Source: CAZWLY01 sp964634465 | GTDB taxonomy: Bacteria > Desulfobacterota > Desulfarculia > G963662305 | Length of the DNA: 64,000 bases | Direction: 5' to 3' | Assembly (NCBI GenBank): GCA_964634465.1 | Contig: CAZWLY010000002.1 | Coordinates: forward strand, 186,001 to 250,000 | Part shown: piece by piece, positions 36,498 to 45,057 of the stretch | Numbering within the stretch: the stretch's first letter is position 1 | Layout: every line of letters starts with the position of its first letter | Program-made: the position numbers and the translations under genes | Notes under the pieces: model-generated | What the model saw: only the letters and a program-made list of their open reading frames with translations | Database searches by the model: none | Told to the model about the DNA's origin: nothing

Positions 36498-37291
36498 CGG
36501 AGATGCAACAGATGCCCGCCCTGGCCCCAACCCTTGATCGCTCCCCGGCCGACCTCGGCCTGCGCCGGCTCGACTGGGACACCGAGATGCTGGGGGTGGT
36601 CTCGGGTCTGATCGATTGCACCGCCCTGGCCGGGGTCGCCGACCAGGCCGGCTTGGCGGCGAGGCTGGCGCGGTTGATCGAGGCCGACCCGGAGGTGGAG
36701 TTCACGGCCATCAAGCTGCCGACCCGATTCTCCGAGACGCTGGACATTCTCCTGAGCTGGCGGGCTAGGCTGATCGACGTGGAGATGGTTTTCGTCCATC
36801 GAGCCCAGGCGGCGACGGAAAGGGGAGACGGCGCGGTGGTCTTCACCGACCGGATCGACCGGGAGACTTTCACCGACCTGGCCGAAGAGATGGTCTACAG
36901 CCGTTTTTTCATGGACCCCTTCATTCCCCGGACCAAGGCCGCGGCCCTGTGGCGGGAATCCCTCGCCAACCACTGCCAGGGCCGGGCCGATCTGCTCGCC
37001 GTGGCCTTTCGAGGCGGCCGGCCGGCCGGCCTGACGACGCTGAAGTTCGCCGCCGACGGCTCGATCGACCTCCACATCGTCGGCGTGCTCCGGGAGTTCA
37101 GGGGTCGGGGCGTGGGCTCGGAGTTGCTGACCGCGGTCACGGCCAGGTACGGCTATGACTACCGGATCGCGGTCGAGACGTCGGCCAGAAACCTGCCGGC
37201 CCAAGGGCTTTACCGAAAGGCCGGCTTCAGGCTCGATTCCATGCGACACGTGCTGCACGTCTGGAATCCGGCCAAATCGCGAGGATGTTGA
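36494..37291 (+). CDS. GNAT-family N-acetyltransferase
   Basis: The last about 120 residues form a GNAT domain, with the acetyl-CoA-binding segment IVGVLREFRGRGVGSELLTAV and then ETSARNLPAQGLYRKAGFRLDSMRHVLHVW. The N-terminal about 130 residues resemble the first half of TDP-fucosamine-acetyltransferase-like (WecD-type) proteins (RLDWDTEMLGV). It probably acetylates an amino sugar made by the upstream aminotransferase. The start is GTG overlapping the wbqC-like stop. Confidence 0.82.
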   Translation: MTEMQQMPALAPTLDRSPADLGLRRLDWDTEMLGVVSGLIDCTALAGVADQAGLAARLARLIEADPEVEFTAIKLPTRFSETLDILLSWRARLIDVEMVFVHRAQAATERGDGAVVFTDRIDRETFTDLAEEMVYSRFFMDPFIPRTKAAALWRESLANHCQGRADLLAVAFRGGRPAGLTTLKFAADGSIDLHIVGVLREFRGRGVGSELLTAVTARYGYDYRIAVETSARNLPAQGLYRKAGFRLDSMRHVLHVWNPAKSRGC

Positions 37292-37292
37292 G

Positions 37293-38570
37293 ATGGTCAA
37301 GCTGGCGCTCAAAGGCCACAAGAAATCGATCTCCCTGGTCTTCGATCTTCCCGCCCCCAAGGCGATCACGGCGGAGCCGCAGTTTCGCCAACTGATCGAT
37401 CTGATCGAGGCCGTGGGCGGCTTCGAATTCGACCGAAACGAACGGGGCGACCTCCTCGGCCTGGAGGGGCCGATCGAGTCGTGGCAGCTTCTGATCGACT
37501 ACGCCTTGCCGGCTCGGGAGGCGGCCTTCCAGACGGCGATCCTGGAGAGCCTCATCGCCGAGGGGCAGGAGCAGGCCGAGGGGCTGAAGGTCAACTTCCA
37601 CCAGAATCCGTTCGATACGGTCGAACGTTACTGGAAGTTCATCCTCGGCCAAGGCCACTTCATCGACTACTTCTTCAATCGCCTCGACTGGTACGTCGCC
37701 CCCAAGAACCGGCTGGTGGCTCCGTTCCCGCTCCACGTCGATCTGGAGTCGGCCTCGACCTGCAACATGAACTGCCCGATGTGCTACCGGGACCAGATGG
37801 AAACCCTCGGCCAGATGGACTGGGCGCTGTTCACCAAGGCCGTCGATGAGTGCAGCGAGAACGGGGTGTTCTCGATTCGCCTCTCCTGGCGGGGCGAGAC
37901 ATTGACCCATCCCCGGATCAAGGAGATGATCTCCTACGCCACGGCCCGGATCAAGAACGTCTCCTTTCTGACCAACGCCTTCTACATCGACCGCGACATG
38001 GCCGACCACTTCATCGCGGCCGGGGTGAGCTACGTCGCCGTCTCCTTCGACGGCATCAAAGACAACTACGAGGCCATCCGCCACCCGGCCAAGTTCGAAG
38101 AGAGCTTCGCCAAGCTTGAGTATCTCAAGACCCGGCGGGACGAGCAGGGCAAGAGCCTGCCCCAGATCCGGCTGTGCACCATCTGGCCGGCGGTCAAGGA
38201 CGACCCGGCCGCCTACCAGGAGACCATGCGGCCGGCCTCCGACTACATGGTCTGCAATCCCTACATCAACTTCAGGGGCCCGGCGCGGATCAAGGAAGGC
38301 TTCATCTGCCAGTACCCCTGGGAGCGGATCGTCATCGGCTGGGACGGCCGGGCCCAGTGCTGCACCGGCTGGAACGCCGACGACATCATCCTGGGCAACG
38401 TCGAGGAGAAGACGATCCGCGAGATGTGGCTGAGCGAGAAGATGAACCGGATCAGGGAGATGCACGCCGCCGGCCGCCGGATGGAGCTGTCGTCTTGCGC
38501 CGCCTGCCGGCACGGCTCCCAGGGCGACCCGGACGTGGAGATCCGGGACATCATCCAGAGGCGCTATTGA
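37293..38570 (+). CDS. Radical SAM/SPASM protein with N-terminal extension
   Basis: The 425-residue protein has the radical SAM 4Fe-4S motif C157-x3-C161-x2-C164 (CNMNCPMC) and a C-terminal SPASM-like cysteine set (CCTGW; CAACRHG). The first about 140 residues are an unusual extension with no recognised domain. The core is paralogous to the radical SAM gene at 39213. The start ATG follows the previous stop by 1 bp. The substrate is unknown; sugar or peptide modification are both possible. Confidence 0.86.
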   Translation: MVKLALKGHKKSISLVFDLPAPKAITAEPQFRQLIDLIEAVGGFEFDRNERGDLLGLEGPIESWQLLIDYALPAREAAFQTAILESLIAEGQEQAEGLKVNFHQNPFDTVERYWKFILGQGHFIDYFFNRLDWYVAPKNRLVAPFPLHVDLESASTCNMNCPMCYRDQMETLGQMDWALFTKAVDECSENGVFSIRLSWRGETLTHPRIKEMISYATARIKNVSFLTNAFYIDRDMADHFIAAGVSYVAVSFDGIKDNYEAIRHPAKFEESFAKLEYLKTRRDEQGKSLPQIRLCTIWPAVKDDPAAYQETMRPASDYMVCNPYINFRGPARIKEGFICQYPWERIVIGWDGRAQCCTGWNADDIILGNVEEKTIREMWLSEKMNRIREMHAAGRRMELSSCAACRHGSQGDPDVEIRDIIQRRY

Positions 38571-38571
38571 G

Positions 38572-39198
38572 ATGGACGGCCTGCTGCGGGTCATACTTCT
38601 GGCCAACTGGGGCCTGGGACTGGAGGCGTTGAAGATCCTCCACGTCCTGGAGTTCGTCGAGGTCCTCCGGGTGGTGACCGGCTACGATCATGAGAGCGAC
38701 GATCCGTGGCGAAACTGCGTGTATGACTACGCCAGCCGCTGCGGCTACCCGGTCAGCCACGAGGCCGAGCTGGGCCCGGCCGATCTGCGCCGGCTGATCA
38801 TCGACGGCGGCGTCGATCTGTTGGTTAGTCACGCCTACATGCGCCTTTTGCCCGAGAGCGTTTTCAGCGCGCCGCGTTTCGGCGGGCTCAACATCCACCC
38901 CTCGCTCCTGCCGCGCCACCGTGGGCCGTCGCCCACGGCTTGGGTGCTCAAAAACAAGGAGACCGAGACGGGCTTGACCTGTCACTACCTGGACGCGGGG
39001 ATCGACACCGGCGACATCGTGGCCCAAATCACCGTTCCGGTCGAGCCGGGCGACACCTTGGAGGCGGTCATCGACAAACAGAAGCGGGCCCTGTGGAGCG
39101 TGTTGCCCCAGGCCCTGGGCCGGGTGCTCGACCCGGGCTTCACGGCCCGCCCCCAAGACGAACGTCGGGCGACCTACGAGCCCAGACCAGAGAGCTAA
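38572..39198 (+). CDS. Formyltransferase-family protein
   Basis: The 208-residue protein has a formyltransferase core with LLVSHAYMRLLP, NIHPSLLPRHRGPSPTAW (catalytic Asn and His) and YLDAGIDTGDIV (catalytic Asp). It lacks the C-terminal tRNA-binding domain of methionyl-tRNA formyltransferase. Family members such as WlaRD, VioF and FdtF put an N-formyl group on amino sugars using 10-formyl-THF, which fits the amino-sugar genes upstream. Confidence 0.84.
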   Translation: MDGLLRVILLANWGLGLEALKILHVLEFVEVLRVVTGYDHESDDPWRNCVYDYASRCGYPVSHEAELGPADLRRLIIDGGVDLLVSHAYMRLLPESVFSAPRFGGLNIHPSLLPRHRGPSPTAWVLKNKETETGLTCHYLDAGIDTGDIVAQITVPVEPGDTLEAVIDKQKRALWSVLPQALGRVLDPGFTARPQDERRATYEPRPES

Positions 39199-39212
39199 CA
39201 AGGAGAAAGACC

Positions 39213-40340
39213 GTGGCTAAGAAGTCGGAGACCTTGGTCCAGTTCAGTTGCGAAACCACCGCCGAACGCTGGCGAAACGAACTCAAGCGCGCCAAGGGCA
39301 AGCTGCTGTCCTACGCCTTCAACCGCCTTCAGTGGAAGTACTTCCCGCGGCGGATCACGCCCCGGTTCCCGCTCAACGTGGACATCGAGGTCAGCTCCAA
39401 GTGCCAGATCAAGTGCGACCACTGCTTCAGGCAGTACCTGGACATCGGCGAGAACGACTTCATGCCGCTCGAGATGTACAAGAAGATCGCGGCCGAGTGC
39501 GGGCGCTACGGCCTGTTCACCCTCAAGTTCTCCATGCGCGGCGAGCCGCTGCTGCACCCGGACATCGTGGAGATGGTCCGCTACGCCAAGGAGTGCGGGA
39601 TCAAGGAGGTCTGGATCAACACCAACGGCGGTCCGATCACCGAGGAGTTGGCCGCGGGGCTGATCGGGGCCGGGGTGGACTGGATCACCGTCTCCTTCGA
39701 CGGCCTGGGCGAAATGTACGAGTCGATCCGCTACCCGCTCAAGTATGAGGAATCGCTGGAGAAGCTCAAAATTCTTCGCCGGGTCCGGGACGAGATGGGG
39801 GCCGGCACGCTCTTGAACGTTCAAACCATCTGGTCGGCCATCAAGGACGACCCGGACGCCTACGTCGAGCTGATGAAGGGCATCGTCGATCGGGTGGCCT
39901 ACAACCCGGACATGAACTTCAAGGAGATCATCCTGACGCCGGACGACGACTTCGTCTGCCCCCGGCTGTGGCAGCGAATCTGCATCACCAGCCGGGGCAA
40001 CTACCTCAAGTGCCCCTCGGATTTCACCATGAAAGAGATTCTGGGCAACGTGGCCGACTACGGCGTCAAGGAGGCTTGGGACATCCTTCAAGGCGAGCAG
40101 CGACGGCTCCACAAGACCGGCCGCAAGAAGGAATCCGAGGTCTGCAACGCCTGTCATCACGGGGCCAAGAAGAGGCGGGTCAGCGTCGAGATCGAAGGCC
40201 AGGAGAGGCACGACTACTCCTACGAGTACACCAAGGAGTTCGCCGGCTGCGGTTTGAACCGCGACCGGGACGAGGCGGACGGGATCGTCGTCCCGTCGGA
40301 CCAACTCGAATCCAGGGAGGTCAGCCATGCCGGCCGCTGA
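39213..40340 (+). CDS. Radical SAM/SPASM protein
   Basis: GTG at 39213 is used (AAGGAG 7 bp upstream), not the upstream open frame. The 375-residue protein carries C64-x3-C68-x2-C71 (CQIKCDHC), MRGEPLLHP as the GGE-like SAM motif, and C-terminal cysteines in CPRLWQRICI, LKCPSD and CNACHHG. It is the tandem paralogue of 37293-38570 without its long N-terminal extension. It overlaps the next gene by 14 bp. Confidence 0.87.
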   Translation: MAKKSETLVQFSCETTAERWRNELKRAKGKLLSYAFNRLQWKYFPRRITPRFPLNVDIEVSSKCQIKCDHCFRQYLDIGENDFMPLEMYKKIAAECGRYGLFTLKFSMRGEPLLHPDIVEMVRYAKECGIKEVWINTNGGPITEELAAGLIGAGVDWITVSFDGLGEMYESIRYPLKYEESLEKLKILRRVRDEMGAGTLLNVQTIWSAIKDDPDAYVELMKGIVDRVAYNPDMNFKEIILTPDDDFVCPRLWQRICITSRGNYLKCPSDFTMKEILGNVADYGVKEAWDILQGEQRRLHKTGRKKESEVCNACHHGAKKRRVSVEIEGQERHDYSYEYTKEFAGCGLNRDRDEADGIVVPSDQLESREVSHAGR

Positions 40341-41115
40341 TCAGTACTGGAAGAAGGTGGCCGGCGTCGATCTGTTCAAGGTCGAGTACTACGCCAAGTA
40401 CCTGCTTTACAAGCTCTTCGGAGTCAAGCTGCCCAAGCTCAAGGACCAGCGCGACTACTGGAGCGAGAGAGGCCGGGTCTACATGGACGAGATCACTTCC
40501 TCGGGCTATCTGGACCGGGAGGTCTTCTTCCAGGACATGCTCATCGACGAGCTCAGAGGGCTTGATTTCGACAGCTTCTTCGAGGCCGGCTGCGGCTTCG
40601 GCTGGAACATCCGCCGGGTCAAAGAAGAATTTCCGGAAGTCCGCATCGGCGGAGTCGATTTCTCGCTCAGCCAGCTCAAGAACTCGCGCCGCTACACCGA
40701 GGGCCTGGACATCCCGGTGGTCAACGGCGACGCCTGCCGGATGCCGCTCAAAGACGACGCCTTCGACGTCGGCTTCTCCCTGGGCGTGTTCATGAACATC
40801 CACCCGGACAAGATCGAGGCGGCCGTCAAGGAGATGCTCCGCGTCTGCGGCAAGTACGTCATCCACCTGGAGTACGACGAGAACCACACCACGCCGGAGC
40901 TCAAGGAGAAGCGCTCGTTTAAGACCAACATCGTCTCCCACGACTATTCCCGCCTCTATCGCCAGTGGGGCGGCCAGGTGGTCAAGTTCTTGACCCACCA
41001 GGACTTCGGCGACGCCTACCGCCGCCACGAGCAGCGGATCGTCACCGATCTCGACCGTTGGGAAGGCTTCGAGGGCCCGGAAAAGTACATCTTCATCGTG
41101 ATCAAGAAAGGGTAG
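40327..41115 (+). CDS. SAM-dependent methyltransferase
   Basis: The 262-residue class I methyltransferase has the SAM-binding loop FFEAGCGFGWNIRRV (motif I), GVDFSLSQL and VVNGDACRMPLKDDAFDVGFSLGVFMNI. The substrate cannot be told; a sugar O-, N- or C-methylation is plausible from the neighbourhood. It is followed after 4 bp by a Trm112-like gene. Confidence 0.85.
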   Translation: MPAADQYWKKVAGVDLFKVEYYAKYLLYKLFGVKLPKLKDQRDYWSERGRVYMDEITSSGYLDREVFFQDMLIDELRGLDFDSFFEAGCGFGWNIRRVKEEFPEVRIGGVDFSLSQLKNSRRYTEGLDIPVVNGDACRMPLKDDAFDVGFSLGVFMNIHPDKIEAAVKEMLRVCGKYVIHLEYDENHTTPELKEKRSFKTNIVSHDYSRLYRQWGGQVVKFLTHQDFGDAYRRHEQRIVTDLDRWEGFEGPEKYIFIVIKKG

Positions 41116-41119
41116 GGCG

Positions 41120-41290
41120 ATGGCGATCAGTCAGGAGCTCATCGACGTTCTGGCCTGTCCCCAATGCCGGGGCGAGGTGGTCGTGGACGAGGAGGCCGGG
41201 GCCGTCGTCTGCCGCGAGTGCTCGTTGGCCTTTCGCATCGAGGACGACATCCCGGTGATGATCGTCGAGGAGGCCGGCTCGCTGATGTAG
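41120..41290 (+). CDS. Small Trm112-like zinc-ribbon protein
   Basis: The 56-residue protein MAISQELIDVLACPQCRG carries two CxxC pairs (C13/C16 and C31/C34) and ends in FRIEDDIPVMIVEEAGSLM, matching the Trm112/YcaR family. Trm112 proteins activate partner methyltransferases in eukaryotes and archaea, and bacterial ones have been found beside LPS genes. Here it directly follows a methyltransferase gene, suggesting a partner role. Confidence 0.85.
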   Translation: MAISQELIDVLACPQCRGEVVVDEEAGAVVCRECSLAFRIEDDIPVMIVEEAGSLM

Positions 41291-41308
41291 GGCCGGTGGG
41301 GGAGTTCG

Positions 41309-42646
41309 ATGGTCGAGTCTTTGAACCCAGAGAGCATAGCCGGCATTCCCGCCTATCGCCAGTGGCCGATCGAGGACCGGGAGGTGTTCGTCAAACCCAG
41401 CCGGCTGATCGACATCCACACCCCGATCATGACCATCGGCAGTTGCTTCGCCGAGTACCTGATGGTTCTCTTCGAGGCGATGCGGTTCAACGTCTTCGAC
41501 CCCCACTGGGGTTACAAGTACTCGACCCCGGCCATCCACCGCTCGATCGAGCGGGCCCTGGAGGGCGGCCTGACCGAACGCGACGCCCTCTACCCCGGCC
41601 GCTCGGGCTTCACCGACCTCCACCATCACCGCATCTTCCATCCCAATCCCGACACCGCGCTGTGGCGGATCAACCGGATCGAGACCCTGGCCGGCCGATG
41701 GCTGCCCCGGACCAAGGTTCTGGTCATGACCCTGGGCCAGAACGAGGTCTGGAAGAACCTCCGCCGGGACGAGTACATCAACCACCCTTATCCCGGCGTT
41801 CTGGAAAAGGGGCGGGACCTGGAAGTTCACTTCTTAAGCGTCGAGGAGAACCAGGCCCACCTGGAGAAGATCCACGCCCTGCTCACCGCCCACATCCCGG
41901 ACATCCAGATCATCGTCACCGTCTCGCCGGTGCCGCTCAAAGTGACCTATCAGGACCTGGACGCGGTGGTCGGCAACAATATCTCCAAGTTCACCCTCTA
42001 CGTGGCCGCGACCCAGTTCGCGGTTCGCCACGACAACGTCCACTACTTCCCCTCCTTCGACATCGCCGCCTTCGAACTCAAGGCCTGGGAGCACTGGCGG
42101 CCGGACCGGCGGCACCTGCGAGGCGCAAGCGTGGGGCGCATCCTGTGGCGCTTTGCCGAGAACTTCCTGGAGGAACGGACGCTGATGATGGCCCGGGCCA
42201 AGGATCGGCTGGGTTCGGCGACGAGCCTGGGGGAGCGTCTGGCCGTCCTGGACGAGCTCGAGGAGCTGGGCTACCCGATCGAGTTCATCAAACTCGACCG
42301 GGCGCTGTTCTACCTGCAACACGGCGAATACCGGCCGGCGGTCGAGCTGTTCGAGGGGATTGGCCAGGCCGAGCACTCGCCGTTCATCCAGCACGCCCTG
42401 GCCGGGGCGCTGATGAAGCTGGGCCGGAACCGGCGCGCCCTGGCCTGTCTGACCAGGTGCCTGGAGCTGACCGAGGACGTGGAGGCGATCGCCTTTGCCG
42501 GGGCGAAGCGCGATCACCACCTCCTCTACGGCTCCAATCACTTGCGGGTCGGGTGGAACTTCAGCGACGAGCGCCGGGAGCACATCAAAACCCTTCGGGA
42601 ATCGAGCCTCAGGGCGATCGAGCTGCTCAAGAGAGACGCCGCCTGA
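41309..42646 (+). CDS. GSCFA-domain protein
   Basis: The 445-residue protein has the namesake motif TIGSCFAEYL at about residues 42-51 and follows with MTLGQNEVW and TVSPVPLKVTYQDLD, typical of the GSCFA family. The family is related to SGNH/GDSL hydrolases and may add or remove acyl groups on glycans. Residues about 310-400 look like TPR-type helices (FYLQHGEYRPAVELFEGIGQ). It is the last plus-strand gene before the minus-strand cysC unit. Confidence 0.84.
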   Translation: MVESLNPESIAGIPAYRQWPIEDREVFVKPSRLIDIHTPIMTIGSCFAEYLMVLFEAMRFNVFDPHWGYKYSTPAIHRSIERALEGGLTERDALYPGRSGFTDLHHHRIFHPNPDTALWRINRIETLAGRWLPRTKVLVMTLGQNEVWKNLRRDEYINHPYPGVLEKGRDLEVHFLSVEENQAHLEKIHALLTAHIPDIQIIVTVSPVPLKVTYQDLDAVVGNNISKFTLYVAATQFAVRHDNVHYFPSFDIAAFELKAWEHWRPDRRHLRGASVGRILWRFAENFLEERTLMMARAKDRLGSATSLGERLAVLDELEELGYPIEFIKLDRALFYLQHGEYRPAVELFEGIGQAEHSPFIQHALAGALMKLGRNRRALACLTRCLELTEDVEAIAFAGAKRDHHLLYGSNHLRVGWNFSDERREHIKTLRESSLRAIELLKRDAA

Positions 42647-42741
42647 GGGCGTCCGTCCAGACAACAGACTTCAGCCGACCACCCCAAGAGCGCAGCAAAG
42701 GTTTGGTCGCGGGTGGCGATGGAAGATCGCCGCCGGGCCGG

Positions 42742-43826
42742 CTAGTGCGACCACTCGAAACGATTCAGGAGGCGGCTTGGGACCACCTCTTCACACCGGG
42801 TGATCTGGGCGGGGCTGAAGACTTCCCGCCATTCGGTGTTGGTCCCCTGGCGGAAGTGGAATTGGCCCTTTTTCGGTGCTGTGGTGTCGATGGGGTGGTT
42901 TGAGGGATCTAGGCCGTAAAATCGCAGAATACGGTCGAAAAAGGCGTCTGGATCGTCTCGCAGATCGTCGTGGCGGGTAAAGAGGATTCGGGTCCGAAAA
43001 TCGGCGTCTTGGTCGGCCTCGACCCAACCCTGAAGCCATTGAACGAACAAGGGCAGGTAGTTTTCAATGGCGAAGTCGATCTGTTTCTCTAGGGGCCAGT
43101 CTGGGAAATCGAGCGGCGGAGGCGGATCGATGCCGAACAGAACGCTCGGGTTGCCAGCCGAAACTTTACTTTTCAGGTGGTGTACGTACGACAGCAGGGC
43201 TGGACGGGGGTCGCGAACATTGACGATCATCCTGTCCAGGTAACGGTCGAGTATCCGCAGGTTACGAGGATTCGGCTGGAGGTGGAACCCGGTGATGGCC
43301 CAACTTTTGGGAGCCGTGCTCATAAATTTCGGAATGAGGGTATTGTCGGGCCAGGTGCCTGAGGCCGAATCATACGGCGCCAGTCGTAACCCGTGTAACA
43401 GTCGCGTCATTATGTATCTCGTGCCCGATTTGGGCATGGTGACCAGCATGATCGACGGTACGCGCCCCCCCTCACTTTTTCGAGTATTGCGGAGAAAACT
43501 TCACCCCTGCTTCCCGGTTCGGACATGGCTTTCACGGCCACGATTTCGGCCAGGTCAGGGTCTCCATGTCTCAAGGCCGTCTGGGCGATCACCGCCGCCA
43601 CATCGAGCATGAAGAAGCGATTGGAGGACAGCAGGTAGGCGTAACTTAGATGCTGAATGGCGGCGGCGTAATTCTCGGCCGCTGCCCCCATCAGCAGATG
43701 GCCGACCGGGTCCTTGGGGTCGTTTTCGAGTCGCTCGTTGCCCAGAACAGCCAATTTGGCCGCGTCGTTTGACGCCAGGGCCGCTCTTTCTTCCGGCGAT
43801 ACCGGTTGTTGGTTCGAGATCGTCAC
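42742..43826 (-). pseudogene. Sulfotransferase-like gene, frame broken at a G7 tract (possibly phase-variable)
   Basis: The gene is seen as two pieces. The 5' piece (43826-43410) has 122 homologous residues and then a shifted tail; the 3' piece runs in another frame to 42742. Frame changes at seven G on the minus strand (43465-43471). One extra G would give a 361-residue protein reading VRGGRVPSIMLVTMPKSGT, colinear with the intact paralogues at 45058 and 62345. The 3' part has the PAPS-binding signatures MPKSGT, VRDPRPALLSYVHH and FRQGTNTEWREVF. It lies 14 bp after cysC. Whether this is a switched-off state, a mutation or an assembly error cannot be decided here. Confidence 0.85.
43465..43471 (-). 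repeat. Homopolymeric G7 tract in the sulfotransferase gene
   Basis: Seven consecutive C on the plus strand (G on the coding strand) lie exactly where the two sulfotransferase frames meet. Eight or five G would join them. Such tracts mutate by slipped-strand mispairing and serve as phase-variation switches in Campylobacter and Neisseria glycan genes; seven is short for that. Confidence 0.8.
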
Positions 43827-43840
43827 CGAATTTCTGCCAC

Positions 43841-44431
43841 TCAGGCTCCGGCCTGGGCCGCCTCTAGCTCCGGCTCGATCCGTTCGGCTTCGAGCGGCTC
43901 CACCTGTTCAGGGATGAAACCCAGGGTTTCCAGGCGGCCGAGAATCTCGGCCAGGCTCTCCTTCGGTCCGAGCAAATCGGTTCTGAGCTCCACGTCGGGT
44001 TCGGTCGGCGCCTCGTAGGGGTCGTCGATGCCGGTAAAGCCCTTGATCAACCCGGCCGCGGCCCGGCGGTAAAGTCCCTTGGGGTCTCTCTCGGCGCAAA
44101 CCTCGATCGGACAATTGACATACACTTCCAGAAAGTTTCCGATCGACTCCCTGACCTCGGCCCGGATGTCGCGATAGGGGGAGATGGCGGCGACGATGGC
44201 CGCCTGGCCGCGATCGACCAGCTCCTTGGCCGCCGCGCCCATGAGCCGGACGTTCTTCTGGCGGTCGGCCCTGGAAAAGCCGAGCTTGTTGCCGTGGGCC
44301 CGGCGAAAGGCGTCGCCGTCGATGATCCCGACCTCCACCCCCCTGAAGGTCAGGGCCTCGGCAAGCAATTGGGCCAGGGTGGACTTGCCGGCTCCGCTCA
44401 GCCCGGTCAGCCAGACACAAAAACCTCGCAT
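43841..44431 (-). CDS. cysC: Adenylylsulfate (APS) kinase
   Basis: The enzyme makes PAPS from APS and ATP; PAPS is the sulfate donor of sulfotransferases. The 196-residue protein has the P-loop GLSGAGKST (residues 10-18), DGDAFRR, GFSRADRQKNVRLMG, DPKGLYRRA and KGFTGIDDPYEAP, all diagnostic. ATG at 44431 is chosen because AGGAG lies 5 bp upstream; GTG at 44446 lies before that site. The sulfotransferase-like gene follows 14 bp downstream. No sulfate-assimilation genes (cysD, cysN, cysH) are adjacent, so a dedicated PAPS supply is inferred. Confidence 0.95.
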   Translation of the reverse strand: MRGFCVWLTGLSGAGKSTLAQLLAEALTFRGVEVGIIDGDAFRRAHGNKLGFSRADRQKNVRLMGAAAKELVDRGQAAIVAAISPYRDIRAEVRESIGNFLEVYVNCPIEVCAERDPKGLYRRAAAGLIKGFTGIDDPYEAPTEPDVELRTDLLGPKESLAEILGRLETLGFIPEQVEPLEAERIEPELEAAQAGA

Positions 44432-45057
44432 GAAAACTCCTCTCACCCCCGATGAAACATCAGGATCGCGCCGAGAACCGCCGACTGAAAACCTGCCGCC
44501 CCGCCGCGACCGACCCGAAGCGACCTCTCCGCGTTCCGATAATCGGGCGGGGTCACGGAAAAAAATGCCCGGCCGCAGGGACTAAACTGCCGGGGTCGCC
44601 TCCTGAACCTGGATCGCGCTCCGCGGCCTGCCGGCTCCTCCCCGCCCGCCCGGCCCCGCCGGGTCGAGGGCCGGGGACGGTTGTGATCCCTCAAAGCTGA
44701 CATCACGCCTCGCTTTTTTTGATTTTCGGCCAAAATAACAGCATATTCTTGAAAACACGCTTCCGCATCTTGTTTCGTTTGCCTCCGCCTCTACCGCGGG
44801 CCGCCCCTTCGACCGGGGCGGCATGCTCGAAGGCTGGCGCGGCGTTGCCGACGCCGGTTTCGAGCCCGTTTCAGCCTTCTGCCCAGGCGGCGTTCACCCC
44901 ACCGAGTCGCAAGTTGCATGCCACGCCTTGGAGGCTCGCTCCGCGACCGACCGCGGCTCGACCTGGGAACGGCCGGTGCGGCGGTACGGTCTTTGCAATC
45001 TTACCCGGTCGATATCAAGAGATGAACTCCGCCCACCTGAAGCATTGGGAGCCGCGC
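44432..45057. other. Intergenic region between cysC and the second sulfotransferase
   Basis: This 626-bp gap separates divergent units. It holds a sigma-54 element at 44981-44997 facing the plus-strand sulfotransferase. No matching element was found for cysC. An open frame from 44719 runs into the sulfotransferase but has atypical composition and includes the promoter, so it is not taken as coding. Confidence 0.55.
44981..44997 (+). promoter_or_regulatory. Sigma-54 promoter of the second sulfotransferase gene
   Basis: GCGGTACGGTCTTTGCA has GG (44983-44984) and GC (44995-44996) 10 bp apart with TACG and TTGCA conserved; the two bases before GG deviate. A start near 45008 leaves a leader of about 50 nt to the ATG at 45058. 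Confidence 0.7.

Noticed and set aside
44719..45057. N-terminal extension of the second sulfotransferase
   Set aside because: It would include the sigma-54 promoter at 44981, has no homology to the other two copies and lacks a ribosome binding site. ATG at 45058 aligns with the paralogues.
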